Part shown: one piece after another, positions 26,773 to 35,507 of the stretch
Position numbering within the stretch: position 1 is the stretch's first letter
How the letters are laid out: every line of letters starts with the position of its first letter
DNA from: an uncultured Algibacter sp.
Lineage (GTDB): Bacteria; Bacteroidota; Bacteroidia; Flavobacteriales; Flavobacteriaceae
Length of the DNA stretch: 64,000 nt
Direction of reading: 5' to 3'
Assembly: GCF_947495675.1 (NCBI RefSeq)
Contig: NZ_CANLZX010000009.1
Span: 1 to 64,000, forward strand
The notes under the pieces: model-generated
Told to the model about the DNA's origin: nothing
Databases searched by the model: none
The model's input: the letters and a program-made list of their open reading frames with translations, nothing else
Program-made: the position numbers and the translations under genes

Positions 26773-28833
26773 TTAACCATAAATACCCTCTAAATCTAGT
26801 AAAAATGCATATTCTAGTGCTACATCCTTTAAACTTTCAAATCGACCAGAAGCACCTCCATGACCAGATTCTATATCGGTATGTAGAAGTAATTTGTTAG
26901 TATCTGTTTTATATGCTCTGAGTTTTGCTACCCATTTTGCAGGTTCCCAATACTGTACCTGTGAATCGTGTAGACCTGTAGTTACAAGCATATTGGGATA
27001 TTCTTTAGCTTCTACATTATCATATGGTGAATACGATTTCATGTAATTATAATACTTTAACTCGTTTGGATTACCCCATTCATCATATTCTCCTGTTGTT
27101 AAAGGTATTGTATCGTCAAGCATTGTTGTAACCACATCTACAAAAGGAACTGCTGCTAAAATTCCGTTATAAAGTTCTGGATTCATATTTATTATTGCCC
27201 CCATAAGTAACCCGCCTGCCGAACCACCATAAGCGTATAGCTGCTTACTTGATGTGTATTTTTGTTCAATAAGGTATTTAGAACAATCAATAAAATCTGT
27301 AAACGTATTTTTTTTAGTGAGAAGTTTACCATTTTCATACCATTCTCTTCCTAAATACTCCCCACCCCTAATATGTGATATAGCATAAATAAAACCTCTA
27401 TCTATTAAACTTAAGCGAATACTTGAAAAGGAAGGATCTATTGTTGAACCATAAGACCCATAAGCATATTGAAGTAATGGATTTGTTCCATCCAACTTTA
27501 TACCTTTTTTATAAACTAAAGATATAGGAACTTTAACCCCATCTCTAGCGGTAGCCCAAATACGTTTAGTTTCGTAGTTTTCTTTTTTAAATTTCCCTCC
27601 TAAAACTTCTTGCTCTTTTTTAATTTCACTTTGTTTAGTTTTAAAATTATAATCAATTACAGAACCCGGTGTGTTTAAAGAACTATAGCCATATCGAAGC
27701 AAATCACTTTCAAAATCTGGATTATTACCAATATAAGTTGTGTAAGTTTCAGAGTTGAATGGCAAATAATAATCTTCTTTACCACTCCAACTCATAATAC
27801 GAAGTCTATTTAGTCCATTTTCACGTTCATTAACAACTAAATAATCCTTGAAAATTTCAATATCCTCAATTAAGACAGCTTTACGATGTGGAATTACATC
27901 AACCCAATTAGCTTTATTTGTATCATTTTCGTTAACCTTTAATACCTTGAAATTTTTGGCTTTATCAATGTTAGAAATAATATAAAAACTATCATTAAAA
28001 TGTGCAATGTTATATTCTAAATCTTTTGTACGTTCTTGAAAAATATTGAAATCTCCATCTGGCGTATCTGCATTCAAAAACCTATATTCAGATGACATGG
28101 TACTAGAAGAACCTATTACAATATATTTTTTTGATTTTGTTTTATAAACAAAAGTATTAAACGTCTCATCTACTTCATGATACACTTCAGTATCAGTACT
28201 ACTATCTGAATGTAATTTGTGCTTAAAAATTTTATGTGAACGTAAGGTTACATCATCTTTCATTGAATAAAACAATGTCTTATTATCATTGCCCCAAGTA
28301 GCACTACCTGTAGTGTTTAAAATTTTATCAGAATAAATTTCGCCTGTAATTAAATTTTTTATTTGAATAGTATATTGACGCCTACTTACGGTATCAATTG
28401 AAAAAGCAGCTAATGTATTATCAGGACTTATGGAAATGCCTCCTAGATTAAAATAAGATAGATTTTTAGCTAACTCATTACAATCAAATAAAATTTCTTC
28501 ATTTGCCTCTAAGGTCTCCTTTTTACGAACATAAATAGGATATTCTTTTCCTGCTTCATATTTTGTTAAATACCAATAACCATTAAATTTATAAGGTACA
28601 GAAGCATCATCCTCTTTAATTCTGCCTTTCATTTCTTCAAATAATGCCTTTTGAAAATTTTCTGAATGCGACATTATCTTCTTAGTGTAATCGTTTTCAG
28701 CTTTTAAATAATTAATAACTTCTTCGTTATCTCTATTATTTAGCCAATAATAATTATCAATTCTAATATCATTATGAATTGATAATTCTTCTCTAATTTG
28801 TTTAGCTATCGGAAAATGATTTTTTTTATTCAA
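26773..28833 (-). CDS. S9A prolyl oligopeptidase family peptidase (oligopeptidase B-like)
   Basis: 686 residues. An N-terminal beta-propeller spans about residues 70-400, followed by an alpha/beta hydrolase domain. The catalytic Ser is in 'YGGSAGGLL', the Asp near 'TGLHDSQVQY', and the His in 'SGHGGASGR'. The layout and length match oligopeptidase B (PtrB), which cuts short peptides after basic residues. No signal peptide, so probably cytoplasmic. Confidence 0.93.
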   Translation of the reverse strand: MNKKNHFPIAKQIREELSIHNDIRIDNYYWLNNRDNEEVINYLKAENDYTKKIMSHSENFQKALFEEMKGRIKEDDASVPYKFNGYWYLTKYEAGKEYPIYVRKKETLEANEEILFDCNELAKNLSYFNLGGISISPDNTLAAFSIDTVSRRQYTIQIKNLITGEIYSDKILNTTGSATWGNDNKTLFYSMKDDVTLRSHKIFKHKLHSDSSTDTEVYHEVDETFNTFVYKTKSKKYIVIGSSSTMSSEYRFLNADTPDGDFNIFQERTKDLEYNIAHFNDSFYIISNIDKAKNFKVLKVNENDTNKANWVDVIPHRKAVLIEDIEIFKDYLVVNERENGLNRLRIMSWSGKEDYYLPFNSETYTTYIGNNPDFESDLLRYGYSSLNTPGSVIDYNFKTKQSEIKKEQEVLGGKFKKENYETKRIWATARDGVKVPISLVYKKGIKLDGTNPLLQYAYGSYGSTIDPSFSSIRLSLIDRGFIYAISHIRGGEYLGREWYENGKLLTKKNTFTDFIDCSKYLIEQKYTSSKQLYAYGGSAGGLLMGAIINMNPELYNGILAAVPFVDVVTTMLDDTIPLTTGEYDEWGNPNELKYYNYMKSYSPYDNVEAKEYPNMLVTTGLHDSQVQYWEPAKWVAKLRAYKTDTNKLLLHTDIESGHGGASGRFESLKDVALEYAFLLDLEGIYG

Positions 28834-28886
28834 TGAAGATGTATTTATTCTTAAAAATTTAAGCTATCAAAAATAGAAAATTTAAA

Positions 28887-28894
28887 TAGATTTG
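28887..28894 (+). promoter_or_regulatory. Promoter -7 element of the EbfC-like gene
   Basis: TAGATTTG, 25 bp before the ATG at 28919. It contains the TTG at 28892 that an ORF caller would take as the start. Confidence 0.6.
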
Positions 28895-28918
28895 TATTAT
28901 AATATTAAATTTAAAAAT

Positions 28919-29242
28919 ATGTTTGGAGATATGATGAATATGATGGGTAAACTTAAAGAAACCAAAAAAAAAGTTGAAGAGACAAAAAAACGTCTTGACA
29001 CAGTTTTAGTTGATGAATCAAGTAATGATAATAAACTCAAAATTACATTAACAGCTAACAGAGTAATAAAACAGATTGAAATTGATAATGATTTACTACA
29101 AGACAAAGATCAACTTGAAGATTACTTAATTTTAACTTTAAACAAAGCAATTGAAAAAGCATCAAAAATAAACGAAACAGAATTAGCTGCAGTTGCCAAA
29201 GAAGGCATGCCAAATATACCTGGCATGGATTTATTTAAATAA
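28919..29242 (+). CDS. YbaB/EbfC family nucleoid-associated protein
   Basis: 107 residues from the ATG at 28919 ('[18 protein letters not shown]'). A long N-terminal helix rich in Lys/Glu is followed by '[20 protein letters not shown]' and a C-terminal helix, the YbaB fold. Members form dimers that bind DNA without strong sequence preference. An upstream TTG start at 28892 is rejected because it lies in the -7 element. Confidence 0.9.
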   Translation: MFGDMMNMMGKLKETKKKVEETKKRLDTVLVDESSNDNKLKITLTANRVIKQIEIDNDLLQDKDQLEDYLILTLNKAIEKASKINETELAAVAKEGMPNIPGMDLFK

Positions 29243-29515
29243 TCTATAAACAGCACTCTTTATTAAATCATCAAATTAATATTAATTTATATGACATATA
29301 CACAAAAGTATATACCATAATCTTTAAATTCAACAACAATCTAAATTTGTTTTTCACGATTAAAAGTAAATTTTACTTATGAAAAGTAAAAAAAACCGAC
29401 AAAATGTAATCGTAAATTCATAAAACTAATAGTTTGGTATTTGGTCTAAAAAAACAGCTACAAAATACACCATCCAATATATTTGTAATGTAAATTGTAA
29501 AAACTATTTTATATT
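29243..29515 (+). promoter_or_regulatory. AT-rich leader region of the thioester-like lipoprotein gene
   Basis: 273 bp without a supported gene. It holds a 15-bp palindrome at 29364-29378 (AAGTAAA-T-TTTACTT), a TAAATTTG at 29342-29349, and a TATATTTG at 29478-29485, which is 31 bp before the ATG at 29516 and is the best -7 candidate. The palindrome is operator-like, but no regulator is adjacent. Confidence 0.45.
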
Positions 29516-30736
29516 ATGAAACACATTACCAAACTATTTTTATTAGCAATACTTGTTGTATTTGCTTCGTGTCAAAATGAGACACTAACCGAGGGGGCTT
29601 CTTCAATAGCTGAAGAAGAATTAGCATTAGAAAACGAAATTCTTGTTTCTGATGGTGAAGAAGACGAAACATTCGTTTTAAACAATGACCTAGAATCAGA
29701 AATGCCTGCTCAAGAGCTTTCTTTTTCTTTATCAAGTAACTCAACTGCCGAAGGAGGACCTTCTTGTACTCCGGATATTGAAGGATTAGTATTAAGTTTA
29801 CCAGCAACTATTGAAGGTGAAACTACAGCTAAGCCAGGTGCTAGTGCTTATTTTGATTTAACATTAACAGGAGATAGCGTTTTAGCAGGTGTTGATATAC
29901 CAGCTTGGTGTGTTGATATTGCTGGTGATTTAGGAGTTGAATCTAACTTAGTATTTGATGTTTACTCTAGTTATGCAGACAACATTCCAACTAACAGAGT
30001 AGATAACCCTGAAAACTTTGATAAAGTTAACTGGCTTATAAACCAAACTTACATTGGTGAAGCTAGTCCAAGTGGAGGTGTTTATACTTTTGGAGATGTA
30101 CAATGGGCAATTTGGGAAATAATTGACGATACTAACTGTAGATCTTGTGCATTTTTAGGAGATGATTGGAGTACTACTAAAGGGCAAGAACTTGTTGATG
30201 CTGCAATTGCTAACGGAGAAGGATTTACTCCTTCATGTGGTGAGCAAATGGCTATCGTTTTAGTACCTAATGATAACAAACAATCTGTAATAATCTCTAA
30301 AGAGGTTGAACCAGTTGTAGTACCTTGTAGTGATTGTGACGGAAAAGTTACTAAACTTGAGTTAGAATTTGATTGGGGATGTGCTAAGAAAATTGATATC
30401 TTACAAAGAAATGAAAACACTTGTTACGGTAAGTGGATATATTCTAACAGATGTGCTAAACCAGGTGAAATAATCAATATTGCTGGTGGAAACCATGATG
30501 GAACTTTTGGTAAGTATATCTACATATACATTAACAACTGTTATTACACAAAAATTAAAACTAACTGTGATGTTAAAATCGGACCTGGATATACTAAAGG
30601 TGTATTTAACGTAATTAGTGGTGAAAGCAGTAACGGAGGTGAACTTTGTGAATATGTTAAGCCTGAATACAATAAGTGTTACAGACACTGGGGTTGTAAA
30701 TACTATTCTAGCTGTAGATACGGATACGGACATTAA
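29516..30736 (+). CDS. Lipoprotein with thioester-domain-like motifs and Cys-rich C-terminus
   Basis: 406 residues. Lipoprotein signal with lipobox 'FASC' (Cys19), then an acidic linker (about 20-80). Residues about 85-250 show 'AWCVDIAGD' (Cys132) and 'VQWAIWEI' (Gln196). Cys followed by hydrophobic-Asp, and hydrophobic-Gln-x-x-hydrophobic-Trp later, are the two motifs of bacterial surface thioester domains, in which Cys and Gln form an internal thioester able to bond covalently to host or surface targets. From residue 271 a module 'CSDCDGKVTKLELEFDW' to 'GPGYTKGVFNVISGE' follows, of a type I recall at the C-terminus of many secreted proteins, and then a short Cys/Tyr-rich end (11 Cys after residue 270). 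Monocistronic, with a terminator at 30759. Confidence 0.82.
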   Translation: MKHITKLFLLAILVVFASCQNETLTEGASSIAEEELALENEILVSDGEEDETFVLNNDLESEMPAQELSFSLSSNSTAEGGPSCTPDIEGLVLSLPATIEGETTAKPGASAYFDLTLTGDSVLAGVDIPAWCVDIAGDLGVESNLVFDVYSSYADNIPTNRVDNPENFDKVNWLINQTYIGEASPSGGVYTFGDVQWAIWEIIDDTNCRSCAFLGDDWSTTKGQELVDAAIANGEGFTPSCGEQMAIVLVPNDNKQSVIISKEVEPVVVPCSDCDGKVTKLELEFDWGCAKKIDILQRNENTCYGKWIYSNRCAKPGEIINIAGGNHDGTFGKYIYIYINNCYYTKIKTNCDVKIGPGYTKGVFNVISGESSNGGELCEYVKPEYNKCYRHWGCKYYSSCRYGYGH

Positions 30737-30758
30737 TCTTAAATATTTAAGATATACT

Positions 30759-30791
30759 AAAAAGAGGTGTTATAAAAACACCTCTTTTTTT
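30759..30791 (+). terminator. Terminator of the lipoprotein gene
   Basis: Arms aaagaggtgtt / aacacctcttt with a 5-base loop and a T-run. Confidence 0.9.
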
Positions 30792-30866
30792 ATTTGGTTT
30801 AATCTCAAAAACTATTATCATTAAAATAAATATGTAATAAAATATTCTAATATTATTTTTACTAAT

Positions 30867-30874
30867 TATTTTTG
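30867..30874 (+). promoter_or_regulatory. Promoter -7 element of the PaaK/CapK-like gene
   Basis: TATTTTTG, 18 bp before the ATG at 30893. It contains the TTG that gives a falsely longer reading frame. Confidence 0.5.
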
Positions 30875-30892
30875 ATTTTTAAAATAACAACT

Positions 30893-32206
30893 ATGGGTAG
30901 TTTTAACTTCAGAAAGACTCTATACTGGATTAATGATACAATTAAAGGTGGTAAGACTAAAAAGCATTTAAATGAAATAAAGACTATTTTAGAAAACCCA
31001 AATTCTAAAAAAGCCAAAGGTTTAACTAAAAACAATCTTAGTAATTTATTAAACCATGCTATTAATACTACTAATTACTATAATACCTTTAAAGGAAAAA
31101 ATGATATAACAGATTTTCCAATTATTAAGAAAACAATAATTCAAAATAACTTCGAAGACTTCCAATCTGAAACTTTTAAAAACAAGAAGAACTTCAAAGT
31201 ATCTACAAGTGGTTCTACTGGCTTACCATTTACTTTATATCAAGATAATAACAAAAGAAATCGTAATAAAGCAGATGTTATTTACTTCTTAAAACAATGC
31301 AACTTTGAGGTAGGTGATAAACTCTACAATTTAGCTGTTAGATTAAAGAAAAATCAAAAAGCTACATTTAGCTCTTGGTTAAAAAATGTTTCGCTAGTCG
31401 AAATTTCAAAACTCTCTGATGAAGCCATAGATCATTTAATTACCACAATAGCAAATGATAAAAACCCAAACAAATCTATATTAGGATATGTATCAGGGTT
31501 AGAGACAATAGTTAGATATATTGAAAGAAAAAAAATTAAAGTTGATCATCTAAAATTAAATTCAATTATACCTAATTCAGAATATTTAAGTCCGCAAACT
31601 AAATCAACTTTAACAAAACACTTTAAAACTGATGTTTTGTCTAGATACTCAAGTGATGAATTAGGAATATTAGCCCATCAAACCATTAATTCACCAAATA
31701 ATTTTACAATAAACCATGCGAGTTACTTTATTGAAGTACTAAATTTTGAAGATGATACCCCTGTAAAACATGGAGAAACAGGAAGAATTATTGTTACAGA
31801 CCTTTTTAATTATGCTATGCCTATTATACGCTATGACACAGGTGATGTAGCAAAATTGAGAATGCTTGATAATGGAAATTTTGAATTTGAAAAAGTTGAA
31901 GGACGCAAAATGGACTTAATTTATGACACTAAAGGAAATCTATTATCATCATATATTTTTTACACAAAAGTTTCAGAATACTATCACTTAATAAAGCAAT
32001 ATCAATTTATTCAACAAGGTGAAAAAGATTATGAAATAAAATTAAATTTACATGGTAACTCATTTGATTTTGAAAACAATTTAATAGAAGATGTAAAAAA
32101 AGACTTTGGTCAAGATGCTAATGTTAAAATTACTTATGTAAATGAAATACCGCCTTTAGCCTCTGGAAAAAGACGTAAGGTTATTAATAACTATATTAAA
32201 AAATAG
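30893..32206 (+). CDS. Phenylacetate-CoA-ligase-like AMP-forming enzyme (PaaK/CapK family)
   Basis: 437 residues from the ATG at 30893 ('MGSFNFRKTL'). ANL-superfamily motifs: P-loop 'STSGSTGLPF', 'MPIIRYDTGDVAKL' (the A7-like YDTGD), and a C-terminal Lys in 'LASGKRRKV'. This branch (PaaK, coenzyme F390 synthetase, CapK) is often found in capsule and surface-polysaccharide loci, where it may activate an acyl group. Here it stands alone with its own promoter, so the substrate is unknown. It is convergent with the threonine aldolase gene, 10 bp apart. Confidence 0.87.
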   Translation: MGSFNFRKTLYWINDTIKGGKTKKHLNEIKTILENPNSKKAKGLTKNNLSNLLNHAINTTNYYNTFKGKNDITDFPIIKKTIIQNNFEDFQSETFKNKKNFKVSTSGSTGLPFTLYQDNNKRNRNKADVIYFLKQCNFEVGDKLYNLAVRLKKNQKATFSSWLKNVSLVEISKLSDEAIDHLITTIANDKNPNKSILGYVSGLETIVRYIERKKIKVDHLKLNSIIPNSEYLSPQTKSTLTKHFKTDVLSRYSSDELGILAHQTINSPNNFTINHASYFIEVLNFEDDTPVKHGETGRIIVTDLFNYAMPIIRYDTGDVAKLRMLDNGNFEFEKVEGRKMDLIYDTKGNLLSSYIFYTKVSEYYHLIKQYQFIQQGEKDYEIKLNLHGNSFDFENNLIEDVKKDFGQDANVKITYVNEIPPLASGKRRKVINNYIKK

Positions 32207-32216
32207 GTGTCATTTA

Positions 32217-33248
32217 TTAAAATGACTTTAAGTTTAAATGTTTTATCGTGTCCATTAATTTTTCATGCATAACATCTGTATAATCTAAATGGGTAACCAT
32301 TCTAAGTTTATGACTCCCCATACTAATTATATAAATGTTTTTATCCGATAGTAGCTTTACAAATGCATTCTCATCAACACCATCATTAAGCTCAAAAATC
32401 ACAATATTAGTTTCAATTGGCTCTACTTTTCTAACAAACTTAAGATTAGATAACTCCTCTCCTATTTCTTGAGCTTTTATATGGTCCTCGTTAAGTCTAT
32501 CTATATTATTCTCTAAGGCATACAAACCTGCAGCAGCTAAATAACCTGCTTGACGCATATTGCCACCAAATATCTTTCTAATCCTTAAAGCTTCACTCAT
32601 TATCTCAGAATCACCAACCAAAACAGAGCCTACGGGACAGCCTAACCCCTTACTCAAACAAACAGATATTGTATCAAATATTTTCCCATATTGTTTAGTA
32701 TTTTCATTTTTAACTACTAAGGCATTCCATAAGCGTGCTCCATCTAAATGAAATCCTAATTTATTAATATCACAAATTTTCTTGATTTTTAATAATTCAT
32801 CAAAATTCCAACAAGCTCCCCCTCCTTTATTTGTGGTGTTTTCAATTTCAACTAAACTCGTTTTACTATAATAATAAGCATCGGGATTTATGGCGTCTTC
32901 AACTTGTTTGGCATCAAACATACCTCTACTACCGTCTATCAATTTACAAGAAACTCCACTATTAAAAGATGCACCACCAGATTCATAATTATAAATGTGT
33001 GCATACTTATCACAAATTACCTGATCTCCAGGATTTGTGTGTAACTTCAAAGCGGTTTGATTTGCCATTGTTCCGCTAGGAAAAAACAATGCCTGTTCTT
33101 TTCCAAACATATTAGCAACTTTACGTTCTAGTTCATTAACAGTTTCATCTTCTCTAAAAACATCATCACCCACATTGGCTTGCATCATAGCTTCCAACAT
33201 AGTTTTTGATGGTTTTGTTACAGTATCACTTCTAAGATCTATTATCAT
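32217..33248 (-). CDS. ltaE: Low-specificity L-threonine aldolase
   Basis: 343 residues. PLP fold-type I: the start 'IDLRSDTVTKPSKTM' is the family hallmark, 'FPSGTMANQTAL' binds PLP phosphate, 'LHLDGARLWNA' holds the PLP Asp and 'CLSKGLGCPVGS' the Schiff-base Lys. It cleaves L-threonine and L-allo-threonine to glycine and acetaldehyde. Cytoplasmic. Divergent from prfB. Confidence 0.94.
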   Translation of the reverse strand: MIIDLRSDTVTKPSKTMLEAMMQANVGDDVFREDETVNELERKVANMFGKEQALFFPSGTMANQTALKLHTNPGDQVICDKYAHIYNYESGGASFNSGVSCKLIDGSRGMFDAKQVEDAINPDAYYYSKTSLVEIENTTNKGGGACWNFDELLKIKKICDINKLGFHLDGARLWNALVVKNENTKQYGKIFDTISVCLSKGLGCPVGSVLVGDSEIMSEALRIRKIFGGNMRQAGYLAAAGLYALENNIDRLNEDHIKAQEIGEELSNLKFVRKVEPIETNIVIFELNDGVDENAFVKLLSDKNIYIISMGSHKLRMVTHLDYTDVMHEKLMDTIKHLNLKSF

Positions 33249-33316
33249 GTTTTATAATTAAAGAGTAAAGCTATAAAATTATATTAAGAAATATTTTCAA
33301 CTGCATGATTTAATCC

Positions 33317-33324
33317 TATTTTTG
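33317..33324 (+). promoter_or_regulatory. Promoter -7 element of prfB
   Basis: TATTTTTG, 17 bp before the ATG at 33342; matches TAnnTTTG. Confidence 0.5.
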
Positions 33325-33341
33325 TTTAAAATAAATATATT

Positions 33342-34452
33342 ATGATAACATCAGATCAAATTAAAGATCTAAACACCCGCCTCGATAAACTTAGGCACTA
33401 TCTTTGACATAGACGCAAAATTAATTGAAATACAAAACGAAGAAGAACAAACTTTCGACCCTAATTTTTGGAATAATCCTAAAGCTGCAGAAGCTATAAT
33501 GAAATCGCTTCGAGTTAAGAAAAAATGGGTTCAAGATTATAAAGACTTAAAAACTCTAATTGAAGATCTTGAAGTTATTTATGAATTTTTTAAAGAAGAG
33601 GAAGCAACATTAGAAGACGTCGAAAATAGATATAATAAAGCAGCAACATTATTAGAAGATATTGAGTTTAGAAATATGCTTTCTGAAGAAGGCGATAGCT
33701 TAAGTGCCGTATTACAAATTACTGCTGGTGCTGGTGGTACCGAGAGTTGTGACTGGGCCAGTATGCTCATGCGCATGTACTTAATGTACGCTGAAAAAAG
33801 TGGATTTAAAGTAAAAGAATTAAACTTTCAAGAAGGAGACGTTGCAGGCATAAAAACAGTAACTTTAGAGATAGAAGGCGATTTTGCTTTTGGTTGGTTA
33901 AAAGGAGAAAATGGTGTTCACAGATTAGTGCGTATTTCACCTTTTGATAGTAATGCAAAACGCCATACAAGTTTTGCTTCTGTTTATGTTTATCCGTTAG
34001 TTGATGACACTATTGAAATTGAAATAAATCCTGCAGATATTGAAATTACCACAGCCCGTTCTAGTGGTGCCGGTGGACAAAATGTAAATAAAGTTGAAAC
34101 CAAAGTACAACTAACACATAAACCTACAGGTATTCAAATTTCGTGTTCAGAAACACGTTCGCAGCATGACAACAGATCAAGAGCTATGCAAATGCTTAAG
34201 TCTCAATTATATGAAATTGAACTTCAAAAACAATTATCTCAACGTGAAGATATTGAAGCTGGTAAAATGAAAATTGAATGGGGAAGCCAGATTAGAAATT
34301 ATGTAATGCACCCTTATAAATTAGTAAAAGATGTTAGAACTGCTCATGAAACTGGAAATGTTGATGCGGTTATGGATGGAAATATTGATGAATTTTTAAA
34401 ATCATATTTAATGACCATGGGACAAAAAGTAGAAGATAATAACCAATTATGA
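33342..34452 (+). CDS. prfB: Peptide chain release factor 2, with programmed +1 frameshift
   Basis: The gene starts with ATG at 33342, reads 21 codons ('[21 protein letters not shown]'-type start, broken here at residue 21), meets TGA at 33405-33407 and continues in the +1 frame from GAC at 33406 to the stop at 34452, giving 369 residues. The shifted product has the RF2 tripeptide SPF (residues 199-201), which reads UGA/UAA, and the GGQ motif (244-246) that triggers peptidyl-tRNA hydrolysis. Frameshifting at this UGA is the classic autoregulation: low RF2 slows termination and favours the shift. An ORF finder alone sees only 33499-34452. The next gene overlaps by 4 bp (ATGA), so prfB, the HAD gene and arsC form one operon. 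Confidence 0.96.
33392..33408 (+). promoter_or_regulatory. RF2 programmed frameshift site
   Basis: TAGGCACTATCTTTGAC: the slip core TAT-CTT-TGA-C is identical to E. coli prfB. The upstream Shine-Dalgarno-like stimulator is reduced to AGGCAC instead of AGGGGG. Confidence 0.93.
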
Positions 34453-35066
34453 ATAAAATAGACACTATTATATTTGATCTTGGAGGTGTTTTAATCGATT
34501 GGAATCCTGAATATGTTTTTTTAGATGTTTTTAATGGAGATAGAAAAAAAATGCAATGGTTTTTTGATACTATTTGTACAAGCGATTGGAATGAGAATCA
34601 AGATGCTGGCTATCCAATGGCCCAAGCAACAGAAGATAGAATAGTTCTTTTTCCAGAATATGAAAAAGAAATACGTCAATTTTATGGGCGATGGGTAGAT
34701 ATGCTGGGAGGTCCTATAACCGGAACCGTAGATATTTTAAAAAAATGTATTGAATCAAAAGATTATAAAGTTATTGCCCTAACTAATTGGAGCGCAGAAA
34801 CCTTCCCTATTGCACAAGAACGCTTTGATTTTTTAAATTGGTTTGAAGGTATTATAGTATCAGGCAAAGAAAAAACCAGAAAACCTTTTGATGATATATA
34901 CAACCTTACATTAAATCGATTCAATATCAAAGCTGAAAATGCAATTTTTATAGATGATAACCAAAGAAATATTGAAGCTGCAAATAATCTAGGAATAAAT
35001 GGTATTCGCTTCGAGTCACCAGAAAGACTTCTTCAACAATTAAAAACGTTTAATATTTATTTATAA
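34449..35066 (+). CDS. HAD-superfamily phosphatase (HAD-IA, epoxide-hydrolase/YihX-like)
   Basis: 205 residues. HAD motif I '[12 protein letters not shown]', motif II Thr/Ser near 'ALTNWS', motif III Lys in 'EKTRKP', motif IV '[12 protein letters not shown]'. Motif I has Asp-Leu-Gly-Gly in place of DxD, as in the YihX-type group ('FDLGGVL'), where the second position is not always Asp. Likely a sugar-phosphate or nucleotide phosphatase. Overlaps prfB by 4 bp and arsC by 1 bp. Confidence 0.9.
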   Translation: MNKIDTIIFDLGGVLIDWNPEYVFLDVFNGDRKKMQWFFDTICTSDWNENQDAGYPMAQATEDRIVLFPEYEKEIRQFYGRWVDMLGGPITGTVDILKKCIESKDYKVIALTNWSAETFPIAQERFDFLNWFEGIIVSGKEKTRKPFDDIYNLTLNRFNIKAENAIFIDDNQRNIEAANNLGINGIRFESPERLLQQLKTFNIYL

Positions 35067-35407
35067 TGATTAAAATATACCACAATAACCGATGTAGTAA
35101 ATCCCGTTGCGGATTAGATATTTTAGAAAAATCAGGTAAAGATTTTGAAATTATTAAATACCTTGATGATGTACCTTCTGCAAAAGAATTAAAAGACATT
35201 ATCAATTTATTAAAAATAAAACCAATTGATTTAGTTAGAAAAAACGAATCAATTTGGAAAGAAAAATTTAAAGGCAAAACTTTATCTGAAAAAGAATTAA
35301 TTGAAATTATGGTTGCAAACCCAAAATTGATAGAACGTCCCATAGTAATTAATGGTAATAAAGCTATTATTGGCAGGCCACCAGAACTTATTTTAGAAAT
35401 AATTTAA
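35066..35407 (+). CDS. arsC: ArsC-family reductase (glutaredoxin-coupled arsenate reductase-like)
   Basis: 113 residues, thioredoxin-like fold. The active site is 'NNRCSKSRCGL' with Cys10 in the place of E. coli ArsC Cys12, and the ending 'RPIVINGNKAIIGRPPE' is typical of ArsC. No arsenic resistance genes are adjacent; its position after prfB and a HAD gene suggests a housekeeping role. Arsenate reduction is the family name and is not shown here. Confidence 0.88.
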   Translation: MIKIYHNNRCSKSRCGLDILEKSGKDFEIIKYLDDVPSAKELKDIINLLKIKPIDLVRKNESIWKEKFKGKTLSEKELIEIMVANPKLIERPIVINGNKAIIGRPPELILEII

Positions 35408-35476
35408 ACTTAAAAAATTGATATTTTTTTAACAAAGCTTTAACTTCAAAGAGTTAAACCATGCCTTTTTGTTTTA

Positions 35477-35492
35477 GTCTAATATTTTAGAC
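35477..35492 (+). promoter_or_regulatory. Palindrome upstream of the TonB-type receptor
   Basis: GTCTAA-TATT-TTAGAC, perfect 6-bp arms, 16 bp before the ATG at 35508. Could be an operator or a small transcript hairpin. No adjacent regulator. Confidence 0.4.
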
Positions 35493-35507
35493 CAACTACA
35501 CACAAAA

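Noticed and set aside
29379..29423. 14-codon ORF (MKSKKNRQNVIVNS) behind a TAAATTTG element and palindrome, as a possible leader peptide
   Set aside because: Too short, no attenuator hairpin between it and the lipoprotein gene, and a better promoter lies closer to the main ATG.
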